Shown: positions 25,494 through 33,742 of the stretch, one piece after another
Numbering within the stretch: position 1 is the stretch's first letter
Layout of the letters: each line of letters begins with the position of its first letter
NCBI GenBank assembly: GCA_021846985.1
Contig: JAJZVX010000015.1
Location: 27,289-91,288 of the forward strand
Source: Acidobacteriota bacterium
Lineage (GTDB): Bacteria; Acidobacteriota; Terriglobia; Terriglobales; Acidobacteriaceae
Direction of reading: 5' to 3'
Length of the DNA stretch: 64,000 bases
Notes under the pieces: model-generated
What the model saw: the letters and a program-made list of their open reading frames with translations, nothing else
What the model was told of the DNA's origin: nothing
Databases searched by the model: none
Position numbers and translations under genes: made by a program

Positions 25494-25620
25494 TGCCTTC
25501 GCTCCGCCAGAACAGGAAACAGGAAGCAGGGATCGGGGAATCAGCCCCCATTAACCTCGCCCCGTCTCCGCCCTCGCCTTCCTGCGCACATGGTGCGCAT
25601 CGATCCATTTCGCTCCCCCC

Positions 25621-25650
25621 GGGACTTTGTTCCCAGGGACTTCGTTCCCA
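25621..25650. repeat. Tandem 15-base repeat in rplA-rplJ spacer
   Basis: GGGACTTTGTTCCCA is followed directly by GGGACTTCGTTCCCA, 14 of 15 bases identical. Each unit is itself a small inverted repeat (GGGA...TCCC), so the transcript could form two stacked mini-hairpins in the leader region ahead of rplJ. Confidence 0.7.
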
Positions 25651-25736
25651 GGTCCGCGCATCGCGCTTCCCGGCCGGCAGAGTTGCGGAACCCGGGAACC
25701 AGCTCACCCGATTCCCCGCTCCCTATCCCCTGCCTC

Positions 25737-26447
25737 TTAGTGCTTGCCCGCCGCCTCGGCCACCGCCGCATCCAGCGGCACTCCCGGACCCATGGTCGAA
25801 CTGAGCGTGACGCTCTTGACATACTTACCCTTGGCCGCCGAAGGCTTGGCGCGAACCACAGCCCCAATCACCATGCTGGCGTTGTCGATCAGCTTTTGCG
25901 CGTCGAAGCTCAGCTTGCCCACCGGTACATGCACCAGGCTGGTCTTGTCGGCGCGATACTCCACCTTGCCAGCCTTGATTTCCTTCACCGCCGCGGCCAC
26001 ATCCATGGTCACGGTTCCGGTCTTGGGATTCGGCATCAGGCCCTTGGGACCGAGCACCTTGCCCAGCCGGCCCACCACCTTCATCATGTCGGGCGTGGCG
26101 ATCAGCGCGTCGAAGGCGGTCCAGCTTTCCTTCTGGATCTTCTCCACCATCTCTTCGCCGCCAACAAAATCCGCGCCCGCCTCGGTGGCTTCCTTTTGCC
26201 GGTCGCCGCTGGCGATCACGGCCACAACCTTGGTTTTGCCCAGCCCGTGAGGCAGCACCACCGTGCCGCGCACCATCTGGTCGGCATGCCGCGTATCCAC
26301 ACCCAGACGCATGGTCAAATCAACGGTCTCGTCGAACTTGACATACTTGACTTGTTTGAGAAGATCGACAGCTTCAGGCAGCGAATACACCGGCTTGGTG
26401 ACAGCGGCGCGCGCCTTGGCAATATTTTTGCTGGTTTTTCTGGCCAT
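25737..26447 (-). CDS. rplA: Ribosomal protein L1
   Basis: A 236-residue 50S stalk protein and, in known systems, translational repressor of its own operon. It shows the full family pattern: [78 protein letters not shown] and [21 protein letters not shown]. It is the first gene of the RNA polymerase operon here: nothing encoding L11 lies upstream, and a promoter is visible about 130 bases before its start. Confidence 0.97.
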   Translation of the reverse strand: MARKTSKNIAKARAAVTKPVYSLPEAVDLLKQVKYVKFDETVDLTMRLGVDTRHADQMVRGTVVLPHGLGKTKVVAVIASGDRQKEATEAGADFVGGEEMVEKIQKESWTAFDALIATPDMMKVVGRLGKVLGPKGLMPNPKTGTVTMDVAAAVKEIKAGKVEYRADKTSLVHVPVGKLSFDAQKLIDNASMVIGAVVRAKPSAAKGKYVKSVTLSSTMGPGVPLDAAVAEAAGKH

Positions 26448-26959
26448 TCATCCCTCGTCTCCCACCGCTTCCGCCTGCCCCTTTGCGAGGAACCCAGAGT
26501 GCCTTGCCGCACATCGAACGGGTCCGGAAACCGTGGTGCTCTTGACGGCACAGGATTTCCCCTGCGCACATCTACGAATCATAGCGGAACGGCCCGTGAA
26601 TTGCAACCAACCTCCGCTCCCCGCTTGCTCTCGGCGCACTTTCTCCCAAGCAAGAGAGAGCCAGGCAAAAGAGAGCGTGGAGTGGCGGCCTGGCGGAAAC
26701 AGCGCAAATATGTTCGAAAAGGCTGGGCGCGGCTGGGCGGCCATGCTAAACGGGGAGAGGAAGAAGTGATACCCGCCCATACCCTGAAAACCGCTGGTTC
26801 TGTGACCGATGCTGAAGAGTCGTCCCGGCCATCTCGCCACGCCGCCCTTCGCATCTCATCTCCGGCCCCGGGGAGGCGGACCGAAAACCGGCCACGATCT
26901 CCACGCCTGATGTTCTTTCTTCTTTTCCCCCACCCACCTCCTGTGTCAAACTAGCCCCC
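26448..26959. other. Upstream region of the rplA operon, otherwise gene-free
   Basis: These 512 bases hold the rplA promoter and its leader of roughly 120 bases. The rest, up to the microprotein gene on the other strand, shows no supported gene. rplK, nusG and secE, which usually precede rplA, are absent. Confidence 0.6.
26578..26606 (-). promoter_or_regulatory. Sigma70-type promoter of rplA-rplJ-rplL-rpoB-rpoC
   Basis: Read on the minus strand, TTGCAA (26606-26601) and TATGAT (26583-26578) are separated by exactly 17 bases, close to TTGACA/TATAAT. The start of transcription would fall near 26570, giving a leader of about 120 bases before the rplA ATG. Confidence 0.7.
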
Positions 26960-27070
26960 ATGGGGAATAAAGACAAAGGCAGAAAAGAAGTCAAGAAGGC
27001 GCCCAAGCCCAAACCAAAGCCGGAACCTGGCCATAAGCGCGAGATCTTTACGCCGGCCCCGCCGAAGTAA
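26960..27070 (+). CDS. Lysine-rich microprotein (36 residues)
   Basis: The product starts MGNKDKGRKEVKK, continues with alternating Pro and Lys, and ends in IFTPAPPK. It is very basic with no hydrophobic core, so it is probably disordered or nucleic-acid-binding. I recall similar MGxKDKGxKExKKPK small proteins in related bacteria, but cannot name a function. Support for being real comes from the textbook terminator 50 bases after the stop, which has no other plus-strand gene to serve. There is no Shine-Dalgarno before the ATG. It points away from the rplA operon. Confidence 0.6.
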   Translation: MGNKDKGRKEVKKAPKPKPKPEPGHKREIFTPAPPK

Positions 27071-27119
27071 GACGCGCGGAACCGATTCAGCCCGATGTGA
27101 CAGGCGCTGCGGATGCAGG

Positions 27120-27149
27120 AAGCCTTCTCTGCAAAGAGAGGGCTTTTTT
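27120..27149 (+). terminator. Rho-independent terminator of the microprotein gene
   Basis: An 11-bp stem (one G-T pair) AAGCCTTCTCT / AGAGAGGGCTT closes a GCAA tetraloop and runs into six T residues. Orientation fits only the short gene at 26960-27070. Confidence 0.85.
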
Positions 27150-27223
27150 GCGCGCGCATCCCCGCGCCACCGTCGAAAAGGCGCGCCGGAACTGCGTTGC
27201 CGCGGAAGCTCTCCGCCTCCTGC

Positions 27224-28372
27224 CTACACCTTGATGAAGATGCCCCGCCGGTACATCCACCAGGCGATCAGCCACACGGCGAAAAGCACCGCGCAGGACT
27301 GGGCGACGGGGGCAAAGACGCCGGCGAACCGGAAGCCGCCGCTGAAAACCGCGATGCAGCTGTCGATCCTGCCCTTGACGAGGTCGTTGAGGCAGTAGAT
27401 AAAGAGCGAGTTCATGCCTACGACCATCAGTGGAAAGACGGCGCGCCTCAGTTTGAAGACATCGACGAGCAGGTAGAAGAGCAGCAGGCCAAGGATCGAC
27501 CAGCCGGTGGTGTAAAGCGTGTAGGTGGCTGTCCAGAGCCACTTGTTGATGGGAACGACGGGCGAAAAGGCCAGGCCGAGGGCAAAGGCCGCGGCCATGC
27601 CGGAGGCGAGAATCTTCATCTGCGCGGCGCGGGGCCTGCCGCTGCGCAGTAATGTGCCAACCCAGACGCCAAAAAGAACCAAGGGAATCTCGCTGACCAG
27701 GTTGAGCGTGACGCAGCTCCACGGCAGGTTCCAGCTCGCCAGGCCCACCCAGCGGTCCAGCCGCGCTCCGGCATTGGTCGCCTGGGCAAAGGCTCCGCCG
27801 GCTCCGGGAAAGAGCAGGTAAATGGCGGAGTGGGCGGCGAGTAGAGCGGCTGCCGTCACGACCTGCTTCCACCACTTGAGGCGCATGAGGAAGAAACAGG
27901 CGAGATAGGTGATGGCGACGACGGTGAGCACGTTATGAATCGAGAAGTGGGCGCGGCGATCGTCGATGGAGACGAGGATTTGGCTGATGATCACCAGCCG
28001 CAGGCAGCGGATGAGCACATGGCGCGTGGTGTCGCACCGGGTAAAGCCCTGCTGGGCGCGGCGGGCGAAGGCATAGGGCATGGCCACACCCGCCATGAAA
28101 AGAAAGGCGGGCATGATCAGGTCGTAAAACACGGCGCCGCCCCAGGGGCGGTGCTCAAACTGCTCGGCAATGAGGCGATAGAAGCCGCGGCTGGGAAGCT
28201 GGGCAAACCCGAAGCCGTCGGAGACAAGCAGCAGCAGGATGAGGCCGCGGTAGGCATCGAGAGGAAGGAAGCGGGCCCCGGCTTCAGCCTGCGGGCCGCT
28301 TGCCGGGGTTGCGGCGCTGAACTGCTGCCGTAAGACCGCTCTCCGCCCGGAAGGTGCGGGAATCGTTGCCAT
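27224..28372 (-). CDS. DUF5009/HGSNAT-like membrane acyltransferase
   Basis: A 382-residue polytopic membrane protein. The opening RFLPLDAYRGLILLLLVSDGFGF matches the DUF5009 and heparan-alpha-glucosaminide N-acetyltransferase group, where FDxxRG-type motifs start the first span. HRPWGGAVFYDLIMPAFLFMAGVAMPYAFARR and a C-terminal GMNSLFIYCLNDL segment also fit. About ten spans are likely. Homologs move acetyl groups across membranes onto sugars, so a role in modifying surface or imported glycans is plausible but not shown. The ATG at 28372 has GGGAG 7 bases upstream. Downstream it converges with the microprotein gene. Confidence 0.8.
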   Translation of the reverse strand: MATIPAPSGRRAVLRQQFSAATPASGPQAEAGARFLPLDAYRGLILLLLVSDGFGFAQLPSRGFYRLIAEQFEHRPWGGAVFYDLIMPAFLFMAGVAMPYAFARRAQQGFTRCDTTRHVLIRCLRLVIISQILVSIDDRRAHFSIHNVLTVVAITYLACFFLMRLKWWKQVVTAAALLAAHSAIYLLFPGAGGAFAQATNAGARLDRWVGLASWNLPWSCVTLNLVSEIPLVLFGVWVGTLLRSGRPRAAQMKILASGMAAAFALGLAFSPVVPINKWLWTATYTLYTTGWSILGLLLFYLLVDVFKLRRAVFPLMVVGMNSLFIYCLNDLVKGRIDSCIAVFSGGFRFAGVFAPVAQSCAVLFAVWLIAWWMYRRGIFIKV

Positions 28373-28535
28373 GGCGAGTCTCCCTTTCCTGATCGAGCGC
28401 CGCGGACGGTTCGGATGGAAAGGCAAATTGTAGCGCAGAGCGGTCTACGCCTGGCGGCGGCGCTCTTATCCCCAGAGAACAGGCAGCAGGTTCGTGAAAT
28501 CCGAGGTCTCCAGAACGCAAGTGCCCGGCAGCGGC

Positions 28536-29516
28536 TTATCGCCGCGCGAGGATGAGCATCAGCCCGAACAGCGCCAGAGGCACCAGGGCCAGCGCCGCAT
28601 AGAGCAGAAGCTTGCGCAGGCCAGCAGCGCTGCCAGACAGGCGCGGCGGGCGGCGGCCTTCTTCTTCCACGCCCACCAGCTCGGGATGCTCAAGCTCCCA
28701 GGCCATCTCCATGGCGGTGGCGTAACGGTGGCGCGGATCGCGCTCCAGAGCGCGGTTGAGAATCTCCTGCAACTGGGGCGAGACGCCGGGGTTGAGCGCG
28801 CGCACCGGCGGCGCATCGCGCATCACGCGCTCGTTCATCACCGCGAAGGGATTGGGGCCGCTGAAGGGAGGCTGGCCGGCGAGCATCTCATAGAGGATCA
28901 CGCCCAGGGCATAAATGTCGCTGCGCTGGTCGCCGCGCTGGCCTTTGACCTGCTCGGGCGCAATGTAGTCGGGCGTGCCCAGGGTGGGCGACAGGCTGGC
29001 GAATGTGAGGCGGCGGGCTTCCTCCTTCATGGCAATGCCAAAGTCGATCAGCTTGATGCGGTCCCCGTCCATCACCATGATGTTTTCCGGCTTCATGTCG
29101 CGGTGGACCACGCCGTGCTTGTGCATGTAGTCGAGGGCGTCGCAGATGGCGACGGCCAGGCGCACGGCGCGATCCACGGGCAGGCGGCCGTCCGCGTTGA
29201 GAACGGAACGCAGAAGGCGGCCCTCGACCCATTCGAGCACCATGTAGAGGCGGCTTCGGCGCTCGTCGTTGAATGTCTTGACCACTCCAGGATGATCGAG
29301 TTCCTGGCCGATCTCCTGCTCGCGTTTGAAACGCTCCAGGAGCACCGGGTCGGACTCCATCTGCGGCAGCGGCACCTTGAGCGCCACCGTGCGCCCGCTG
29401 TCGAGGTCGGTGGCGCGGAAGAGCGTGGACATGCGGCTCTGGGCCACCACCGCCTCCATGCGGTAGTGATCGAGCCGATCACCAGGCTTCAGTTCGACAG
29501 CGGGCTCAGAGGACAT
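28536..29516 (-). CDS. Membrane-tailed Ser/Thr protein kinase with altered P-loop
   Basis: A 326-residue Hanks-type kinase. Catalytic motifs are intact: VALKV lysine, HRDMKPENIM catalytic loop, IDFGIA metal site, GTPDYIAPEQVKG and SDIYALGVILYEML. The glycine-rich loop is not: where GxGxxG is expected the protein reads VVAQSRMSTLFRATD. After the kinase domain comes a short linker and a C-terminal hydrophobic segment (LLLYAALALVPLALFGLMLIL), so it should be membrane-anchored with the kinase in the cytoplasm. The ATG at 29516 has AAGAGG close upstream. It diverges from an esterase gene across 100 bases. Confidence 0.88.
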   Translation of the reverse strand: MSSEPAVELKPGDRLDHYRMEAVVAQSRMSTLFRATDLDSGRTVALKVPLPQMESDPVLLERFKREQEIGQELDHPGVVKTFNDERRSRLYMVLEWVEGRLLRSVLNADGRLPVDRAVRLAVAICDALDYMHKHGVVHRDMKPENIMVMDGDRIKLIDFGIAMKEEARRLTFASLSPTLGTPDYIAPEQVKGQRGDQRSDIYALGVILYEMLAGQPPFSGPNPFAVMNERVMRDAPPVRALNPGVSPQLQEILNRALERDPRHRYATAMEMAWELEHPELVGVEEEGRRPPRLSGSAAGLRKLLLYAALALVPLALFGLMLILARR

Positions 29517-29616
29517 GCCTCTTCGATTCTTGCATGCGCGGGCGCGAGAAACACAGCGGAAGAACCGCATGGCGGCGGCCGCCGGCCCGACCCGCTATAG
29601 TGGGAGGGAACTTTTG

Positions 29617-30783
29617 ATGCATCGCTGGATGGCATGGACGGCCGCCGTGGTTGCGTGCGCCTGCGCGCTGGCGCCCGTCTGCGCCCGGGCAGGCTCGGGC
29701 AGGCTGGGCGGCCGCCAGGACACCGGCTTTCTCAACCGCACAGTCAAGGTGGGACGGGTTGCATATCGCTTCCAGGTGTACCTGCCCGAGGATTGGCGGC
29801 GCAACGACCACAAGCTGTGGCCGGTGATCCTGTTTCTGCATGGGCGCGGCGAGCGCGGCACGGAAGGCATGTGGCAAACGCAGATCGGTTTGCCCGAGGC
29901 GGTGCGCGACCATCCGGAGCGCTGGCCCTTCGTGATCGTGATGCCGCAGTGCCCACCGCAGAATTTCTGGACCGATCCGGAGATGCTGGCCATGGCCATG
30001 GCGGCGCTGAAGCAGGAGACAAAGGAGTTTCACGGCGACCCCGCGCGGACGTATCTGACCGGACTGTCGCTGGGCGGCTATGGAGCCTGGGAGCTGGCCC
30101 GCGACTATCCGCGGCGATGGGCTGCCGTGGCCATTGCCGCCGGCGGCATCTTCTGGAGCTATGCGCCGGAACGCTGGCGGAAAGCCGCTACCCTGCCCGC
30201 TGACTACGCGCAGGCGATGGGCCGCACGCCACTGTGGCTCTTTCACGGCGGCGACGACGACGTGGTGCCGGAACGCGAGAGCGAGTTGATGTACGCCGCG
30301 CTTCGAGAGACCGGCATCCCGGTGCGGCTGTGGGTGTACCAGGGGCTGAAGCACGACTGCTGGACGCGCGCCTACAACGAGCCGGAGCTGCCGCGCTGGC
30401 TGCTGGCGCACCGCGCCGGGCAAATCGAACCGGCCACGGCCGAACGCCTGGTGATTCCCGTGCATCCGCCCGCCATCCGGCTGCCTGTTGCCGTGCTGGA
30501 AAGCATGGTGGGCGAGTACCGCAACAACCGGGGCCACCTGGCGGCCATCCTCTTCCGCCAGGGTGAGCAGTTGTTCACCAAAAACGCTTACGGGCAAACC
30601 ACGGAGCTGGCCGCCGAGTCGGCCGGCGTACTGTTCTATCCGCACGGTGCCAGCGGACCGCGCATCCTGGTGGAACGCGATGCCCGGGGGCGTGTGACGG
30701 CGCTGCTCTTGCGCGACGACCGCCACGAGGAGCGCTGGGAACGAATGCGCCCGGACCTGCGTACTCACTCCCAGCCCGAGTAA
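29617..30783 (+). CDS. Exported alpha/beta-hydrolase (esterase, PHB-depolymerase-like)
   Basis: A 388-residue serine hydrolase with a signal peptide (MHRWMAWTAAVVACACALAPVCARA). The catalytic serine is in TGLSLGGYG, the oxyanion segment in LFLHGRGERG, the acid in FHGGDDDVV and the histidine in GLKHDCW. The layout resembles the esterase/PHB-depolymerase family that includes feruloyl and acetylxylan esterases. The last 90 residues form a separate beta-rich tail (LESMVGEYRNN...GHLAAILFRQGEQLF) like DUF3471-type domains. GGGAGG lies about 8-10 bases before the chosen ATG. Substrate unknown; export and nearby glycosidase content suggest polysaccharide side chains. Confidence 0.85.
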   Translation: MHRWMAWTAAVVACACALAPVCARAGSGRLGGRQDTGFLNRTVKVGRVAYRFQVYLPEDWRRNDHKLWPVILFLHGRGERGTEGMWQTQIGLPEAVRDHPERWPFVIVMPQCPPQNFWTDPEMLAMAMAALKQETKEFHGDPARTYLTGLSLGGYGAWELARDYPRRWAAVAIAAGGIFWSYAPERWRKAATLPADYAQAMGRTPLWLFHGGDDDVVPERESELMYAALRETGIPVRLWVYQGLKHDCWTRAYNEPELPRWLLAHRAGQIEPATAERLVIPVHPPAIRLPVAVLESMVGEYRNNRGHLAAILFRQGEQLFTKNAYGQTTELAAESAGVLFYPHGASGPRILVERDARGRVTALLLRDDRHEERWERMRPDLRTHSQPE

Positions 30784-30845
30784 GACGCGCGCCTGCCGCG
30801 GTGGAGTAGCCTGTTCGCGGCTCGTTCCGCGCAAGGAAGGCGGCC

Positions 30846-31188
30846 ATGTACTGCAGCAAGTGCGGGGAGATCTGTGCAGAGGGCGAGGAACTCTGCCCCA
30901 AGTGTGGAACCCCGACGGGAAGCTCGATGGCGGCGCTGGCCGCATCCGCCGCTGATGCAGTGGACGCCGGCCGGCGGCGCGGCCTGGACGCTGCTGGCCC
31001 TGCGCCTGGCGCTGGCGGCAGCCGCGGGCCCGGCACTGCGCGAGCGCACCGCGTGGGGACAACGGATGGCGGTCGCGGCCGGCGTGGTGGCCCTCACCCA
31101 GTTTTCCATCGGGCTGGTGCCGGGAGCGTATACGCTCGTGAAGCTTGCGGGCAGGCGCAACGCCGCGCTCTACGAAGAGCTGGCTTGA
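30846..31188 (+). pseudogene. Broken paralog of the zinc-ribbon membrane protein
   Basis: The gene begins MYCSKCGEICAEGEELCPKCG, a zinc ribbon matching the intact neighbour at 31300. The matching C-terminal half (LALAAAAGPALRERTAWGQRMAV... and GRRNAALYEEL) is in the +1 frame, ending at 31188. A frameshift lies between about 30930 and 30975, and the middle of the protein present in the neighbour (about 60 residues including a membrane span) is missing. Either it is a decayed tandem duplicate or a sequencing error sits on top of a shorter paralog. Confidence 0.7.
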
Positions 31189-31299
31189 GGCGGCGCCGGA
31201 ACGGATGGGATCGGATCAAGCGCCACGCAGCCGCACATACACTTGACGGCCTCGGCGATTCCGCGTCACTCTGGAATCTTCCGGGCAAAGGAGGCAACG

Positions 31300-31812
31300 A
31301 TGTTTTGTAGTGCATGTGGTCACGAGACAGCCCCCGGGCAGGCCTTCTGCCCGCAGTGCGGACGCCCGGCAACCGCGCCGATTCCGCCAATCCCCTCGCT
31401 CCAGTTCCAACTGCAGAACTACGCCAGCAAGATCCGGGCCCTCAGCGTGGTGTGGTACATCTATGCGGGGCTGATCATCGTGACCGGCGTCATCGGCATG
31501 ACCTTCGCCAGCGCCTTCTTCGAAGGCCCCTGGGGACACTGGATGCGTGGGCCCTGGGGCCATGGCCCCCTCCCGCCGGATTTCTTTGGCCCCGCGCTTG
31601 TGCACATCGCGTGGATCTTTCTCTTCGCCCGCGCGGCGCTGGCGGTGGCCGCCGGCTGGGGACTGATGGAGCACGCGCCGTGGGGACGCATGGTGGCTAT
31701 CGTGGCAGCCTTCCTCAGTCTGCTCAGGTTCCCCTTCGGCACCGCCCTGGGCATCTGGACGCTGGTGATGCTGATGGGCTTCCGGAACGCCTCGCTCTAT
31801 GACCAGTTGTGA
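31300..31812 (+). CDS. Zinc-ribbon membrane protein
   Basis: A 170-residue protein with an N-terminal double-CxxC zinc ribbon (MFCSACGHETAPGQAFCPQCG) followed by a proline linker and about four hydrophobic segments (VVWYIYAGLIIVTGVIGMTFAS, ALVHIAWIFLFARAALAVAAGWG, GRMVAIVAAFLSLLRFPFGTALGIWTLVMLMGF). AAAGGAGG precedes the ATG at good spacing. The family is common and uncharacterised. A frameshifted paralog lies directly upstream on the same strand, pointing to tandem duplication. Confidence 0.85.
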   Translation: MFCSACGHETAPGQAFCPQCGRPATAPIPPIPSLQFQLQNYASKIRALSVVWYIYAGLIIVTGVIGMTFASAFFEGPWGHWMRGPWGHGPLPPDFFGPALVHIAWIFLFARAALAVAAGWGLMEHAPWGRMVAIVAAFLSLLRFPFGTALGIWTLVMLMGFRNASLYDQL

Positions 31813-31818
31813 GAAGAC

Positions 31819-31840
31819 AGCTTTCAGCCGTCAGCTTTGC
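31819..31840. repeat. AGCTTTCA-type motif pair
   Basis: AGCTTTCAG at 31819 is followed 14 bases later by AGCTTTG at 31833. The same core with the same spacing occurs between rpoB and rpoC (19051 and 19065). Confidence 0.45.
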
Positions 31841-31926
31841 GCGGCGGCTTCGTTTGAATCCAGGGGCTGCCGTCATGCGCCGGACTTTGACGGCTGCGAA
31901 GACGAATCGGAGAGCCGCTTCCCGGC

Positions 31927-31932
31927 TACAAT
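31927..31932 (+). promoter_or_regulatory. Candidate -10 box for leaderless hemB
   Basis: TACAAT ends 6 bases before the hemB ATG, which has no Shine-Dalgarno. Transcription would begin at or next to the start codon. A weak GAATCG sits at the -35 position. Confidence 0.45.
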
Positions 31933-31938
31933 CTTCTT

Positions 31939-32928
31939 ATGAGCTTTCCTGAAATGCGGATGCGGCGGCTGCGCCGCAGCCAGGCCATGCGGGCGCTGGT
32001 GCGCGAAACCACCGTCGCGCCCGGCGACCTGATCTACCCCCTCTTTCTCTGCCCCGGCGAGGGCGTGCGGCGCGCGGTGAGCTCCATGCCGGGCGTCTTC
32101 AACCTCTCCGTGGACGAAGCGGTGCGCGAGGCCGAGGAAGCCGCCAGCCTGGGCATCGGCGGGCTGCTGCTCTTCGGACTCCCGGAAAGCAAAGACGAAC
32201 AGGCCACGGGCGCCTACGACGAGAATGGAATTGTGCAGCAGGGACTGCGGGCAATGAAAAAATCGGCCGCCGCCAAAAAACTGGTGCTGATGGCCGACAC
32301 CTGCTTGTGCGAGTACACCAGCCACGGCCATTGCGGGTGCGTGATCGAGACAGAGGACGGCTGGACGGTGGACAACGACCCCTCTCTTGACCTCTTGGCG
32401 CGCACCGCCGTGAGCCTGGCCAGGGCCGGGGCCGACGTGGTGGCGCCCAGCGACATGATGGACGGGCGCGTGGCGGCCATCCGCGCGGCGCTCGACAAAC
32501 ATGCCCTCCAGAACACGCCCATCCTGAGCTACGCCTCGAAGTTCGCGTCGGCGTTCTACGGGCCGTTCCGCGAAGCGGCCGACTCCGCACCTCAGTTTGG
32601 CGACCGCAAGACCTACCAGATGGATGGCGCCAACCTGCGCGAGGCGATGCGCGAAATCGACCTGGACATCGAAGAAGGCGCGGACATGATCCTGATGAAG
32701 CCGGCCATGCCCTACCTGGACGTGATCCTGGCGGCGCGGGATCGGGTGGACGTGCCCATCGGCGCCTACCAGGTTTCGGGCGAGTACTCCATGCTGCAGG
32801 CAGCCTTCGAGCACGGCTGGCTGGACCGCGACCGCGCGACACTGGAATCGCTGGTGAGTATGCGCCGCGCGGGCGCCGACTTCATCGTCACCTACTTCGC
32901 CAAGGAAGCGGCGCGGCTGCTGAGCTGA
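31939..32928 (+). CDS. hemB: Delta-aminolevulinic acid dehydratase (porphobilinogen synthase)
   Basis: A 329-residue enzyme joining two 5-aminolevulinate molecules in heme synthesis. The zinc-binding cysteines are present in [16 protein letters not shown], marking the zinc-dependent class. The two Schiff-base lysines lie in [21 protein letters not shown] and [23 protein letters not shown] and [12 protein letters not shown] complete the pattern. No other heme genes are adjacent. Confidence 0.95.
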   Translation: MSFPEMRMRRLRRSQAMRALVRETTVAPGDLIYPLFLCPGEGVRRAVSSMPGVFNLSVDEAVREAEEAASLGIGGLLLFGLPESKDEQATGAYDENGIVQQGLRAMKKSAAAKKLVLMADTCLCEYTSHGHCGCVIETEDGWTVDNDPSLDLLARTAVSLARAGADVVAPSDMMDGRVAAIRAALDKHALQNTPILSYASKFASAFYGPFREAADSAPQFGDRKTYQMDGANLREAMREIDLDIEEGADMILMKPAMPYLDVILAARDRVDVPIGAYQVSGEYSMLQAAFEHGWLDRDRATLESLVSMRRAGADFIVTYFAKEAARLLS

Positions 32929-32986
32929 GCCGGGACCGCCTCCGCGGCAGCGGCGCGGCCGGCACCGGCGCCGGCCAAGAAAACCA

Positions 32987-33016
32987 TTGCGGCGCGCTCG
33001 AAAAGAACGCTATACT
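32987..33016 (+). promoter_or_regulatory. Sigma70-type promoter of the exported YbjN-like gene
   Basis: TTGCGG at 32987-32992 and TATACT at 33011-33016 are 18 bases apart. The transcript would start near 33023, leaving a 30-base leader with CGGAGG before the ATG. Confidence 0.55.
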
Positions 33017-33053
33017 TCGCCATCTTCTATCCCCAGAAATCGGAGGTTCTGCG

Positions 33054-33554
33054 ATGGTTTTGCGTGGCGTATCGCGCTGGGCGCGCTTTTGTCTCGCCGC
33101 CGTGGCCATGATTCTATTGGTTGTGCCCGCCGGCGCGCAATCGAACAATGATCAGATTGCCAAGGTCCTAAGCCTGATGAAGTCCTGCGGTTACAACTAT
33201 CAAACCAGCAGCATGCCCACGGTGTGGACCATTCACTCCACCGGCAAGCATCTGAAGGACATCAAGGTGGTGGTGGCCATCGGGCCGGACGTAGACAGCG
33301 AGCTGATCATCTTTGTCACCGTGACGGAGAAGCGCCGGATGCCCGTCACGACCGATTTTATGCGCTATCTCCTGCAGCAGAACGACGCACTGGACCAGGT
33401 GAAGGTCGGCTACGACAGGGACGGCGATCTCTTCGTGCGCATTGACGGCACGCTGCGCCTGGCCGACGCGGAGTACTTTCGCCACATCGTTACGCAGTTG
33501 CAGGAGTCCTCGGACATTATCTACGGGCAGATCGAGCCGCAACTTCTGCCGTAA
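33054..33554 (+). CDS. Exported protein with YbjN-like domain
   Basis: A 166-residue protein with a signal peptide (MVLRGVSRWARFCLAAVAMILLVVPAGA). The mature part is a compact alpha/beta domain: a helix with VLSLMKSCGYNY, strands around TVWTIHS and KVVVAIGPDVDSELIIFVTV, then LLQQNDALDQVKVGYDRDGDLFVRIDGTL. This pattern resembles YbjN/type III chaperone-like folds, but I assign it only by general appearance. GGAGG lies about 8 bases before the ATG and a promoter is visible upstream. Role unknown. Confidence 0.75.
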   Translation: MVLRGVSRWARFCLAAVAMILLVVPAGAQSNNDQIAKVLSLMKSCGYNYQTSSMPTVWTIHSTGKHLKDIKVVVAIGPDVDSELIIFVTVTEKRRMPVTTDFMRYLLQQNDALDQVKVGYDRDGDLFVRIDGTLRLADAEYFRHIVTQLQESSDIIYGQIEPQLLP

Positions 33555-33742
33555 TCGGCGCCCTTTCCCCTGCGGCGCGGCCCCCGGCCGCGGTGTCGCG
33601 GGCCGCGGTCGCCAGCCGGCCGGCTTCTCTCCCTCCGGGGCGGCATGGAAAACCCTTGCGCCGGGGAAGACCGCACGGCCACGACTCCAAGAAGGGTCTT
33701 TTACAGAGGCCGACGCGTGTGCTTTCCTAGACGCACACGCGC

